Assembly: GCF_042643485.1 (NCBI RefSeq)
Contig: NZ_JBHRSJ010000034.1
Coordinates: forward strand, 496,001-560,000
Direction: 5' to 3'
DNA from: Azotobacter bryophylli
Lineage (GTDB): Bacteria; Pseudomonadota; Gammaproteobacteria; Pseudomonadales; Pseudomonadaceae
Length of the DNA stretch: 64,000 bases
This document shows, piece by piece, positions 17,018 through 24,657 of this stretch. The notes under the pieces were generated by a model. That model did not search any database and was not told the DNA's origin. It worked only from the letters and a program-made list of their open reading frames with translations. Position 1 is the stretch's first letter. Every line of letters starts with the position of its first letter. The translations under genes and the position numbers were made by a program.

Positions 17018-17938
17018 TCAGAGGCCTTGGGGAATCTCTTCGCCACCCAGGGCTTCGAACAGCTTGGGCAGGAACTCGACAAGGGTCATCATCATCAGGG
17101 TGAAGCTGGCGTCCTGCTGGCTCAGTGCATCGTCGCCACCTTCCTGCTCGGCCTGTTCTTGCAGCAGGTCTTCGAAGCGCAGGCGCTTGATGACCAGCTT
17201 GTCGTCCAGCACGAAGGACAGCTTGTCCTGCCAGGCCAGCGCCAGTTGGGTGACCTGCTTGCCCGTGGAGAGATGCAGCTGGATCTCCTCGCTGGTCAGG
17301 TCCTGGCGTTTGCATCGCACCACGCCGCCATCCTCATGGGTATCGCGCAGTTCGCACTCATCGAGCACATAGAACTCATCGGCGGCTTTCTGCGTCTTCA
17401 GCCAGTCGGTGAGGGTGGCGCTCGGGGCGATCTTCACGCTCAGCGGGCGGACCGGCAGCGAGCCGATGGCTTCGCGCAGGGTGGAAAGCAGGTCTTCGGC
17501 CTTCCTGGCGCTGGCCGAGTCGACCAGGATCAGCCCCTGCTTGGGCATGATTGCGGCATAGGTCGAGGCACGACGGATGAAGGCGCGTGGCAGGAAGGTC
17601 TGGATGATCTCGTCCTTCAGCTGATCACGCTCCTTCTTGTAGACCTTGCGCATCTGCTCGGTTTCGATCTCGTCCACTTTCTCCTTCAGTGCATCCCGCA
17701 CCACACTGCTTGGCAGGATACGCTCCTCCTTGCGGGCGGCGATCAGCAGGAATTCCTGGCTGGCGTGCACCAGAGGAGCATCTTCGCCCTTGCCGAAGGG
17801 GGCGACGAAACCGTAGGTCGCCAGCTCCTGACTGGCACAGGGGCGGGCCGGTTTGGCGGCGAGCGCGGTTTCCAGCGCCTCGGCCTCGAAGGGAACGTCC
17901 TGGGTGAGACGATAGACGAGCAGGTTGCGGAACCACAT
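17018..17938 (-). CDS. rdgC: Recombination-associated protein RdgC
   Basis: Ring-forming DNA-binding protein of the nucleoid that restrains RecA filament formation. At 306 residues it is exactly the usual length when started at ATG 17938, giving the canonical MWFRNLLVYRLTQD; the upstream in-frame ATG at 17956 would add six residues. Conserved parts include FVAPFG, RKVYKKERDQLKDEI..TFLPRAF and YAAIMPKQGLILVDSASARKAE. The gene converges on the transporter/pseudogene and diverges from the tRNA-Val promoter region. Housekeeping; nothing odd seen. Confidence 0.95.
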   Translation of the reverse strand: MWFRNLLVYRLTQDVPFEAEALETALAAKPARPCASQELATYGFVAPFGKGEDAPLVHASQEFLLIAARKEERILPSSVVRDALKEKVDEIETEQMRKVYKKERDQLKDEIIQTFLPRAFIRRASTYAAIMPKQGLILVDSASARKAEDLLSTLREAIGSLPVRPLSVKIAPSATLTDWLKTQKAADEFYVLDECELRDTHEDGGVVRCKRQDLTSEEIQLHLSTGKQVTQLALAWQDKLSFVLDDKLVIKRLRFEDLLQEQAEQEGGDDALSQQDASFTLMMMTLVEFLPKLFEALGGEEIPQGL

Positions 17939-18048
17939 GGGGGCTGGTATCTCCATTGCGCAAAGCGGGCATTATTCTCTTGCCGGCCTTCCCGGCCAAC
18001 CCCGAGCTAACCCTTTGGAACATCTGAGAATTTTTTTCGTCAGGGGGC

Positions 18049-18077
18049 TTGCCAAGGCACATCGGCATCTCTAGAAT
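18049..18077 (+). promoter_or_regulatory. Sigma-70 promoter of the tRNA-Val/tRNA-Asp operon
   Basis: TTGCCA (18049-18054) and TAGAAT (18072-18077) are separated by exactly 17 bp and lie 22 bp before tRNA-Val. The following discriminator is GC-rich (GCGCCCC), as expected for a stringently controlled tRNA promoter. Confidence 0.75.
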
Positions 18078-18099
18078 GCGCCCCACTTCGAGAGCAAAT

Positions 18100-18175
18100 G
18101 GGTGGTTAGCTCAGCCGGGAGAGCATCTGCCTTACAAGCAGAGGGTCGGCGGTTCGATCCCGTCACCACCCACCA
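18100..18175 (+). tRNA. tRNA-Val(TAC)
   Basis: A 76-nt cloverleaf with acceptor arms GGGTGGT (18100-18106) and ACCACCC (18165-18171), D-loop GCTCAGCCGGGAGAGC and T-loop GGTTCGATCCC. CCA is encoded at 18173-18175. The anticodon loop CTTACAA gives anticodon TAC, reading GUN valine codons ending in A or G. It is followed after 14 bp by tRNA-Asp, so both come from one transcript. Confidence 0.96.
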
Positions 18176-18189
18176 TCTCGTGGTAATGC

Positions 18190-18266
18190 GCAGCGGTAGT
18201 TCAGTCGGTTAGAATACCGGCCTGTCACGCCGGGGGTCGCGGGTTCGAGTCCCGTCCGCTGCGCCA
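18190..18266 (+). tRNA. tRNA-Asp(GTC)
   Basis: A 77-nt cloverleaf with acceptor arms GCAGCGG (18190-18196) and CCGCTGC (18256-18262), anticodon stem-loop CCGGCCTGTCACGCCGG with anticodon GTC, T-loop GGTTCGAGTCC and encoded CCA at 18264-18266. It closely resembles the standard bacterial tRNA-Asp. Confidence 0.96.
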
Positions 18267-18310
18267 CATAGATTCCTGTAGGCTGGACAGAGCCTGCTGG
18301 AGGACGAAGA

Positions 18311-18334
18311 AAGCGGCCAGTGGCCGCTTTTTTT
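18311..18334 (+). terminator. Terminator of the tRNA-Val/tRNA-Asp operon
   Basis: AAGCGGCC (18311-18318) pairs with GGCCGCTT (18322-18329) around AGT and is followed by an uninterrupted T run. Strong intrinsic terminator, 45 bp after tRNA-Asp. Confidence 0.88.
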
Positions 18335-18527
18335 GTTTCTGCCTTCATGCGATCGCTTGTCCCGCCGGATAAGATCGATTCCTGCCGGTCTCGTCCTTCT
18401 TCCCCTTTCGCCGCCTGAACTTCTTTACCGACTCTTTGCTCCTATCGCAATAGCCAGTGATCGTAGCGGCCTGCTAAGCTCGCGTCTTCACTAGATAGAC
18501 CTATGGCGTATGAACAAAGGAAACAGC

Positions 18528-19274
18528 ATGAGACAACATCGGTTGGCTGCGGCTATAGCCCTGGTGGGTCTGGTTCTGACGGGTTGCGATTCGCCAACCA
18601 GCGTCGAGCTGAAAACCCCCTCGCAGAAGGCTTCCTATGGCATCGGCCTGAACATGGGCAAGAGTCTTGCCCAGGAAGGCATGGATGACCTGGACCCGAA
18701 GGCCGTCGCTCTGGGTATCGAGGATGCGATCGGCAAGAAGGAGCAGCGACTGAAGGATGAGGAGCTGATCGAGGCCTTTGCTTCCCTGCAGAAGCGAGCC
18801 GAAGAGCGTCTGGCTGCGATGGGCGAGGAAAACGCCAAGGCCGGCAAGAAATTCCTCGAGGAGAATGCCAAGCGCGCAGGCGTGACCACCACGGCTTCCG
18901 GTCTGCAGTACGAGGTGCTGAAGAAGGCCGATGGCGCTCAGCCCAAGCCCAGCGATGTGGTTACCGTGCATTATGAAGGGCGCCTGATCGACGGCACCGT
19001 CTTCGACAGCTCCGTAGAGCGCGGTAGTCCCATCGATCTGCCGGTCAGCGGCGTGATCCCCGGCTGGGTCGAAGGCTTGCAGCTGATGCACGTCGGCGAG
19101 AAGTTCAAGCTGTACATTCCCAGCGAGCTGGCCTATGGGGCGCAGAGTCCGAGCCCTGCGATTCCGGCGAACTCGGTGCTGGTGTTCGACCTGGAGCTGC
19201 TCGGCATCAAGGATCAGCCTGGCGAACTGGCTACTCCCGGCGACGAGCCGGCAGCTGAGCCGGAAGCCGAGTAA
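18528..19274 (+). CDS. FKBP-type peptidyl-prolyl isomerase lipoprotein
   Basis: Envelope folding factor of the FkpA/FklB/Mip type, 248 residues. A lipoprotein signal peptide ends in LTGC with Cys20. The FKBP N-terminal dimerisation region (about 25-130) contains YGIGLNMGKSLAQEG and a helical LEENAKRAGV segment. The FKBP catalytic domain (about 135-235) has TASGLQYEVL, VHYEGRLIDGTVFDSS, GVIPGWVEGLQLM and IPANSVLVFDLEL. An acidic, Glu/Pro/Ala-rich tail closes the protein. The ATG at 18528 has an AAGGAAA site 5 bp upstream, better than the ATG at 18510. The lipobox puts it in the periplasm, anchored to a membrane. Confidence 0.92.
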   Translation: MRQHRLAAAIALVGLVLTGCDSPTSVELKTPSQKASYGIGLNMGKSLAQEGMDDLDPKAVALGIEDAIGKKEQRLKDEELIEAFASLQKRAEERLAAMGEENAKAGKKFLEENAKRAGVTTTASGLQYEVLKKADGAQPKPSDVVTVHYEGRLIDGTVFDSSVERGSPIDLPVSGVIPGWVEGLQLMHVGEKFKLYIPSELAYGAQSPSPAIPANSVLVFDLELLGIKDQPGELATPGDEPAAEPEAE

Positions 19275-19291
19275 GCCTGCCGCGGTAATGG

Positions 19292-19315
19292 AACGCCCCA
19301 CCTTGGTGGGGCGTT
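19292..19315 (+). terminator. Hairpin terminator after the FKBP gene
   Basis: AACGCCCCACC (19292-19302) and GGTGGGGCGTT (19305-19315) are perfect arms with a very tight loop, 17 bp after the stop codon. The T tail is poor, so efficiency is uncertain. Confidence 0.6.
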
Positions 19316-19572
19316 GTCGTTTCAAGCGGGGGACATAAAGGCCTGTTCTACGGTGGTGTCAGGGAGTTGGCGCCATAAGCTGACATTGTCGCAGGGTTAT
19401 TCACATCATCCGGTTATTTGCAAGTTCGACCTGAGAACCTCATGGCCTATTTCTCAGAAAATTTCAACCTTTTGATTTTTTTGAGATTTTTTTAATGAAC
19501 AAAAAATGCCCGATTTGTGCCAGGGCCGCACGGAACGGGCCTTTGCCCGGCTGATTCATACTCTGTTCACAA

Positions 19573-19599
19573 GGTTATCCACAGGAACCGTGGATAACC
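19573..19599. repeat. Perfect hairpin built on DnaA-box words
   Basis: GGTTATCCAC (19573-19582) and GTGGATAACC (19590-19599) are perfect 10-bp arms around AGGAACC. The left arm carries the consensus DnaA box TTATCCACA (19575-19583), and the right arm carries an 8-of-9 reverse box. It lies 42 bp before the YkvA start codon. Compare 8213-8237. Confidence 0.55.
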
Positions 19600-19640
19600 T
19601 CGGGAAAGCCACGGTTGGCGCGGCGTAGAGGGGAGTGACC

Positions 19641-20090
19641 ATGAAAACACCTTGGGTTTTTGCCCGCTATCTCCGTTTGGCTCAAAGCTTTGTAAGCAAA
19701 GGTCGATTGCCGACCCTCCTGCTCGCCGTCGCTCGCAAGATCGCCAGGCGAGAGGGGCGGCTGGGCGGGCTACGGGAAGATCTCCGCCTGCTGCAGGCCT
19801 TGTGCCTAGCCTGGTGGCGCGGAGAGTACCGACAGGTCAGTCGCCAGGCCCTGCTCGCCTCAGTGGCCGGGTTGCTGTATTTCCTCTCCCCGCTGGATGC
19901 CCTGCCGGACTGGCTGCTAGGGGTAGGTTTCCTGGACGATGTTGCCGTGCTTGCCTGGGTGATGCGTACCTGGCGAGGTGAATTGGATGCCTTCCGGTCC
20001 TGGCGTGCGGAGCAGTCCGTCGAGCGAAGGGCGAGTCTGGAGCGTTTGCCGTCCGACGAAGAGTTGGATGCAGATACTCCCAGGCACTGA
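19641..20090 (+). CDS. YkvA family (DUF1232) protein
   Basis: A 149-residue small protein with the DUF1232 signature (LLYFLSPLDALPDWLLGVGFLDDVAVLAWV, about residues 72-103) forming one or two membrane-embedded helices. A basic N-terminal region and a charged C-terminal tail surround it. Function of the family is unknown; some members sit near envelope or stress genes. The ATG at 19641 has GAGGGGAG six bases upstream. An in-frame GTG six bases earlier is less likely. It appears to be transcribed alone. Confidence 0.82.
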   Translation: MKTPWVFARYLRLAQSFVSKGRLPTLLLAVARKIARREGRLGGLREDLRLLQALCLAWWRGEYRQVSRQALLASVAGLLYFLSPLDALPDWLLGVGFLDDVAVLAWVMRTWRGELDAFRSWRAEQSVERRASLERLPSDEELDADTPRH

Positions 20091-20199
20091 GAGGTTGGCG
20101 GGTACCCGAAATGCGATATCCGGATATCCGCCATGGCTACCCTGCCCATTTCGCCTGTTACCATTTATTTGAGGATGCAGTTCTGGCAGGGGGTTGGAA

Positions 20200-20526
20200 A
20201 TGAACGTTCAAGTGATCATGCGCGACGGTGAGGCGGAATATGCGGTGCTGCCGTGGAGCGAATATCAGGCACTGCTGGAGGCTGCCGGAATCGGCAGTGG
20301 GGCGCCGGCGAAGGCTGACACCCCGGTGGCCACCGCGGCGCCTCCGCGCCCCGCTCAGCTGAGTGCCCTGCGTGAGGCCCAAGGGCTGTCGCTGGAGCAG
20401 CTCGCCAGGTCGGTGGGAATCAGCCCGTCGTACCTGGGCATGATCGAGAGAGGCGAGCGAGAGCCCGATAGTGCCATTCGTCGTGCCCTGGCCCGGGCGT
20501 TGGGCTTCACGGAGTGGGGGGCCTAG
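20200..20526 (+). CDS. Helix-turn-helix (XRE/HTH_3) regulator with an N-terminal Phd-like segment
   Basis: A 108-residue protein. Residues 1-32 (VQVIMRDGEAEYAVLPWSEYQALLEAAG) look like the start of a Phd/YefM-type domain, an Ala/Pro linker follows, and residues about 55-105 form an XRE HTH domain (LSALREAQGLSLEQLARSVGISPSYLGMIERGEREP). It is therefore a small DNA-binding regulator, possibly an antitoxin or an autoregulator of this operon. AGGGGG precedes the ATG at 20200 (a TTG six bases upstream is less likely). The next gene starts 2 bp after the stop or overlaps it, so the three genes 20200-21365 are probably one operon. No partner toxin was recognised. Confidence 0.82.
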   Translation: MNVQVIMRDGEAEYAVLPWSEYQALLEAAGIGSGAPAKADTPVATAAPPRPAQLSALREAQGLSLEQLARSVGISPSYLGMIERGEREPDSAIRRALARALGFTEWGA

Positions 20527-20528
20527 CC

Positions 20529-20891
20529 TTGAGCATTCGCATTAGTCGTCAGCACTGGCAAGCGCTGCTGAGCGAGTTGGACGATGCGCGCCAGAGCCGC
20601 CATCTTCTGACCTACCGAGCCCTGATCGAACGATTGCAGCTACCCCCGCCGGCCATGCAGACCCTGGCGGCAGCCCTCGAGCATCTGGCGGTGCTGGATG
20701 CGCGCGCCGAGCGTCCCTTGCGCAGTTCGCTGGTCATCAGCCAGGGAGCGAGTCGCCTGCCGCGCCCTGGTTTTTTCGACTGCGCGGCGCAGCTGGGACG
20801 CTTCTCGGGGGCCCCCGACGGGGCTGCCGCCGCTTCCTGGCATGCGGCAGAGGTCGTGCGAGTCTTCGAGTTCAGCTACGAGGGGTTGTGA
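20529..20891 (+). CDS. Hypothetical protein in HTH-Sel1 operon
   Basis: About 120 residues, soluble, and not recognised. The N-terminal half is helical (SRQHWQALLSELDDARQSRHLLTYRALIERLQLPPPAMQTLAAALEHLAVLD). A segment with SSLVISQGASRLPRPGFFDCAAQLGRF and a closing helix (SWHAAEVVRVFEFSYEGL) follow. The pattern of a short beta strand, LPRPGFFD and a Trp-bearing helix gives the impression of a conserved small family. The start is uncertain: TTG 20529 was preferred; GTG 20514 overlapping the HTH gene is the alternative. The stop codon is immediately followed by the ATG of the Sel1 gene, implying translational coupling. Confidence 0.7.
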   Translation: MSIRISRQHWQALLSELDDARQSRHLLTYRALIERLQLPPPAMQTLAAALEHLAVLDARAERPLRSSLVISQGASRLPRPGFFDCAAQLGRFSGAPDGAAAASWHAAEVVRVFEFSYEGL

Positions 20892-21365
20892 ATGCTTTTT
20901 TTACGCTTGCGAGCCATGCTCGGCTATCAGCTGTCCCGACAGCTTTTCCACCAGAAGTGGCTGATGCGCCAACCTCGCATCTGGCGCTGGATGGAGGGGC
21001 AATTCGCGCGGATGGCGAATCTCGGTAACATCCAGGCCCAGAGTTTCTACGGACATCTGCTGTTGTTCCGTGGGCAGGGGCTGGGCGCTCGCCAGGAGGG
21101 GAGACGTCTGCTCGGCCTGGCTGCCGCGAGGGGGGATGGTAAGGCTGCCTATCAATTGGGCGTGCTCAGTCTCGCGGGGGATTCCCAGCAGGAGCCGGAT
21201 GCGGTCGCTGCGGCCCGTTGGTGGGAAGCGGCCGCGGCAGCGGGGCATCCGCTGGCGGCCCATCGGTTGGCCAAGCTATTCCGTGAGGGCGGTCATGGCT
21301 TCAAGGCCGATGCCGAGCAGGCGCAGCGTTACGAAGGGCGCGCCCGAGAGCTCGGCTTCCGGTAA
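20892..21365 (+). CDS. Sel1-repeat (TPR-like) protein
   Basis: A 157-residue protein with an amphipathic, Arg/Trp-rich N-terminus that could touch a membrane, followed by three Sel1-type repeats: NLGNIQAQSFYGHLLL, GRRLLGLAAARGDGKAAYQLGVLSL and AARWWEAAAAAGHPLAAHRLAKLFREG. It probably acts as a protein-interaction scaffold. Its ATG abuts the stop of the previous gene, so it is the last member of the HTH / unknown / Sel1 operon. Confidence 0.8.
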   Translation: MLFLRLRAMLGYQLSRQLFHQKWLMRQPRIWRWMEGQFARMANLGNIQAQSFYGHLLLFRGQGLGARQEGRRLLGLAAARGDGKAAYQLGVLSLAGDSQQEPDAVAAARWWEAAAAAGHPLAAHRLAKLFREGGHGFKADAEQAQRYEGRARELGFR

Positions 21366-21399
21366 GAGAAAAAAAGAAGGGGCCGCATGACGGCCCCTT
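21365..21399 (-). terminator. Terminator for prc (bidirectional hairpin)
   Basis: AAGGGGCCG (21377-21385) and CGGCCCCTT (21391-21399) are perfect 9-bp arms. On the minus strand the hairpin is followed by a run of seven T, so it fits best as the prc terminator. It also lies right after the plus-strand Sel1 stop and may serve both. Confidence 0.85.
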
Positions 21400-21426
21400 G
21401 GTCTTGAGTGAGTCTTTCGTGTGGAC

Positions 21427-23511
21427 TCAGTGTTTGGCCACCGCCTCCTTGCTCAGGCTGAGGTAGTCGAGCAGGATGCGCCCGGTTTCCGCCAGGTAGG
21501 CATCGTCCTCGGGTGGCGTCTTGTCGTCCGCGGCTGGCAGGGTGTCCTCGTCTTCTTCCTTCAGTTCTTTCAGCAGCTCCTCGCCCTTGGCCTGACGGCG
21601 GGCGTTTTCGATGGCCAGCTGCTTGGCCTCGATCTCGTCGTGCTGGGCGCGGCGTTTGCCCTCATTGAGGCTGAGCGTGGTTTCCTGCATCAACTGGCGG
21701 CTCAGGTCCAGACGCTTGCGGGTGAAGACGAAGTCCGGGTCCGTTTCCGTCCGCTGGTTGTGTTTTGCCTTGAGCTCGGCCAGGAATGGCTTGAAGGGGT
21801 TCTTTTCTGGCTGGATCGCCGGGCGGATGCTGTCCCAGGGCATGGCCTCGGGCAGGGCGCTTTCGCCGATTTCCTTCGTATCCACCACGTCCGGATAGCT
21901 GATGTCCGGAATCACGCCCTGATGCTGGGTACTTTGTCCGGAAACCCGATAGAACTTGGCCAGGGTCAGCTTCAGCTCGCCATGGTTGAGCGGCTGGATG
22001 GTCTGCACGGTACCCTTCCCGAAGGTCTGGCCGCCGATGATCAGGGCGCGATGATAGTCCTGCATGGCGCCGGCGAAGATCTCCGAGGCCGAAGCCGACA
22101 GGCGGTTGACCAGCACGGCCATTGGCCCGGTGTAGTAGGTGCCGCTGTCCTCGTCGGCGAGTACGTCGACCCGACCATCGCTGTTGCGCACCAGCACGGT
22201 CGGTCCCTGGTCGATGAACAGCCCGGTCAGTTCGGTGGCTTCCTGCAGCGAGCCGCCGCCATTGTTGCGCAGGTCGATGACGACGCCGTCGACCTTTTCC
22301 TTCTTCAGCTCGCTGAGCAGGCGCTTCACGTCGCGTGTGGTGCTCTTGTAGTCGGGATCGCCGGCCCGGAACGCCTTGAAGTCCAGGTAGAAGGCCGGGA
22401 TCTCGATCACCCCGAGCTTGTACTGGCGGCCATCGTGGGACAACTGGAGCACGGACTTCTTCGCCGCCTGCTCCTCCAGCTTGACCGCTTCGCGGGTGAT
22501 GGAAACGACCTTGCTGGTTTCGTCGTTGGGGGCGTTCTTCGCCGGGATGACTTCCAGGCGTACCACCGAGCCTTTCGGTCCGCGGATCAGCTTGACCACC
22601 TCGTCCAGGCGCCAGCCGATCACGTCGACCATTTCTCCGTCGCCCTGGGCGACGCCGATGATCCGGTCGGCAGGGGCGAGCTGCTTGCTCTTCTCGGCGG
22701 GGCCGGCAGGCACCAGGCGTACTACCTTGACGTGCTCGTTATCGCTTTGTAGCACGGCGCCGATGCCTTCCAGCGACAGGCTCATGTTGATGTCGAAGTT
22801 TTCCGCGTTATCCGGCGACAGGTAATTGGTGTGCGGATCGTAGGTCTGGGCGAAGGCGTTGATGTAGGCCTGGAAGACGTCTTCGCTACGGGTCTGCTCA
22901 AGGCGCGCCAACTGGTTCTTGTAACGCTTGACGAGCAGTTCGCGGATGGCGTTGGGCTGCTTGCCGGCGATCTTCAGGCGCAGGACCTCGTCTTTCAGGC
23001 GCTTGCGCCAGAGGTCGTCGAGGGAGGCGGTGTCCTTGGCCCAGGGGGCATTCTCGCGGTCGATCAACAGGGTTTCGTCGCCGCTGAAGTCGAACAGCTC
23101 ATCACCCTTCTGGAGTTGGGCGAGGGTGAAGTTGAGGCGCTCTTCCTGGCGGGTGAGATAGCGCTTGTAGATGGTGAAGCCCGGACGCAGATCGCCGCTC
23201 TTTAGAAAGTCGTCGAACTGGGTCCGCCAGCGGTCGAATTCGGCGATGTCGCTCGCAGTGAAATAGCTGCGACTCGGGTCGAGCAGCTTGAGGTAGCTCT
23301 CGTAGATCTTGACCGAGCGGGCGTCGTCCAGCGGCGGCTTGCTGTAGTGGTGACGCTTGAGCAGCTCGACCACGTTCAGGCTGGCGATCACCTGATCGCG
23401 ATCCGGTTGCAGGGCTTCCCAGTTGGCGGCGGCTGCGGCGAAAGGCGCGAGCAGCGAAGCGCTGAGACCAAGGCTGAGGGCGAGAACGGTGCTGGGGAGG
23501 AAGCGCTTCAT
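21427..23511 (-). CDS. prc: Carboxy-terminal (tail-specific) processing protease Prc/AlgO
   Basis: Periplasmic S41-family serine protease, 694 residues. A signal peptide (about residues 1-28) is followed by the N-terminal Prc region (YESYLKLLDPSRSYF), a PDZ domain (about 240-330; LSLEGIGAVLQ...GPAEKSKQLAPADRIIGV), and the catalytic domain with DLRNNGGGSLQEA. S474 in NRLSASASEIFAG is the nucleophile and K499 in QTFGKGTVQ the base; their 25-residue spacing matches E. coli Prc. A Glu/Lys-rich C-terminal region ends the protein. In P. aeruginosa the orthologue degrades mutant MucA and so affects alginate control. It converges on the Sel1 operon. Confidence 0.95.
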   Translation of the reverse strand: MKRFLPSTVLALSLGLSASLLAPFAAAAANWEALQPDRDQVIASLNVVELLKRHHYSKPPLDDARSVKIYESYLKLLDPSRSYFTASDIAEFDRWRTQFDDFLKSGDLRPGFTIYKRYLTRQEERLNFTLAQLQKGDELFDFSGDETLLIDRENAPWAKDTASLDDLWRKRLKDEVLRLKIAGKQPNAIRELLVKRYKNQLARLEQTRSEDVFQAYINAFAQTYDPHTNYLSPDNAENFDINMSLSLEGIGAVLQSDNEHVKVVRLVPAGPAEKSKQLAPADRIIGVAQGDGEMVDVIGWRLDEVVKLIRGPKGSVVRLEVIPAKNAPNDETSKVVSITREAVKLEEQAAKKSVLQLSHDGRQYKLGVIEIPAFYLDFKAFRAGDPDYKSTTRDVKRLLSELKKEKVDGVVIDLRNNGGGSLQEATELTGLFIDQGPTVLVRNSDGRVDVLADEDSGTYYTGPMAVLVNRLSASASEIFAGAMQDYHRALIIGGQTFGKGTVQTIQPLNHGELKLTLAKFYRVSGQSTQHQGVIPDISYPDVVDTKEIGESALPEAMPWDSIRPAIQPEKNPFKPFLAELKAKHNQRTETDPDFVFTRKRLDLSRQLMQETTLSLNEGKRRAQHDEIEAKQLAIENARRQAKGEELLKELKEEDEDTLPAADDKTPPEDDAYLAETGRILLDYLSLSKEAVAKH

Positions 23512-23640
23512 TATGATTCGACTACTGGGAAGTGATAACGCATATATTAGGCCAACCAGGCAGAGGGCGGGTTCCGTTTCAGCTTGACGGCAAGCGCCGA
23601 TACTGCATCGGACGAGTCAAAAACCTACTATGGAGGTAGC

Positions 23641-24603
23641 ATGAAGGCATTGCAAGGCGTCGAAGGTAATGTGGAGTGGAGGGAGCGCCCGGCTCCGACC
23701 TGCGATGTGGGACAGGTCAGAATCCGGGTAGCCGCCGCCGGCCTGAATCGGGCCGACCTGTTGCAGCGTGCCGGCCTCTATCCGCCACCTCCGGGGGTTA
23801 GCGATGCGCTCGGCCTGGAATGCGCCGGCGTGATCAGCGAAGTCGGCGCAGGTGCCAGCTGGAAGGTCGGCGACCGGGTCTGCGCGCTGCTGGCAGGCGG
23901 TGGCATGGCGGATGAGGTGGTAGTGGACGCGCGGCACGTTCTGCCGGTGCCGGAGGGCCTGTCGCTGGCCGAAGCGGCCGTCCTGCCCGAGGTTTATGCC
24001 ACCGCGTGGCTCAATCTGTTCAAGCTGGGAGCCCTGAAACCGGGCGAGAAGGTCCTGATCCATGCCGGTGCCAGTGGCGTCGGTTCGGCGGGCATCCAGC
24101 TATGCAAGGCCTTCGGCAATCCCTGCTGGGTCAGCGTCGGTTCCACCGAGCGCCTGGCCTATTGCGAAAGCCTCGGGGCTCAAGGCGGCGTCGTGCGGAC
24201 CCAGGATATGGAGAGTCTGCGCGACTTCGCGCCTTTCGACGTGATCCTCGACCCGGTCGGTGCCCGTTATGCCGCGCTCGACCTCGATATCGTCGCCCGT
24301 GACGGCCGCTGGGTGGTGATCGGGCTCATGGGCGGGCGCGAAGCGACCTTGGACCTGGCCAAGCTGCTGGGCAAGCGGGTGCAGCTGATCGGCTCGACGC
24401 TGCGCAATCGTGACGATCTATTCAAGGGCGAACTCATCGGTGAGCTGTGCCAGAATGTCTGGCCGCTCTTCGCTGAGGGGCGCCTGCAGCCGCGGCTGGA
24501 GCGCAGCTTCGCGGCTAAGGATGTCGAGGAAGCGTTCGAATCGCTGGCGAGCAACCAGGTCGCCGGCAAGTTGGCGCTGCTGATCGACGAGAGTCTGCAC
24601 TGA
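23641..24603 (+). CDS. NAD(P)H-quinone oxidoreductase, zinc-less MDR family (PIG3/QorB-like)
   Basis: A 320-residue medium-chain dehydrogenase/reductase. The GroES-like half has AAAGLNRADLLQRAGLYPPPPGVSDALGLECAGVI. A Rossmann half follows with VLIHAGASGVGSAGIQLCKAFG for NADPH. The catalytic zinc ligands of alcohol dehydrogenases are absent. The GLYPPPPG signature is typical of the PIG3 branch that reduces quinones. A strong TGGAGG site precedes ATG 23641, deciding against the open extension to 23584. It diverges from prc. Confidence 0.92.
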   Translation: MKALQGVEGNVEWRERPAPTCDVGQVRIRVAAAGLNRADLLQRAGLYPPPPGVSDALGLECAGVISEVGAGASWKVGDRVCALLAGGGMADEVVVDARHVLPVPEGLSLAEAAVLPEVYATAWLNLFKLGALKPGEKVLIHAGASGVGSAGIQLCKAFGNPCWVSVGSTERLAYCESLGAQGGVVRTQDMESLRDFAPFDVILDPVGARYAALDLDIVARDGRWVVIGLMGGREATLDLAKLLGKRVQLIGSTLRNRDDLFKGELIGELCQNVWPLFAEGRLQPRLERSFAAKDVEEAFESLASNQVAGKLALLIDESLH

Positions 24604-24657
24604 GTGGCTGACGAGGCCGGCAGCGGTCAGGCGCCGGTCTCGCCAGTAGTTGTGGCG

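Larger units (their letters stand above)
19275..19640. other. Intergenic region upstream of the YkvA gene
   Basis: Contains the FKBP terminator, an A/T-homopolymer-rich patch around 19465-19510 (several runs of six or seven T), and a perfect DnaA-box-type hairpin at 19573-19599. No gene was seen. The A/T patch could be an UP element or a nucleoid-protein site. Confidence 0.45.

Noticed and set aside
20200..20891. Classical type II toxin-antitoxin pair
   Set aside because: The HTH protein is antitoxin-like, but the second protein shows no recognised toxin motif, so only a speculative finding was recorded.
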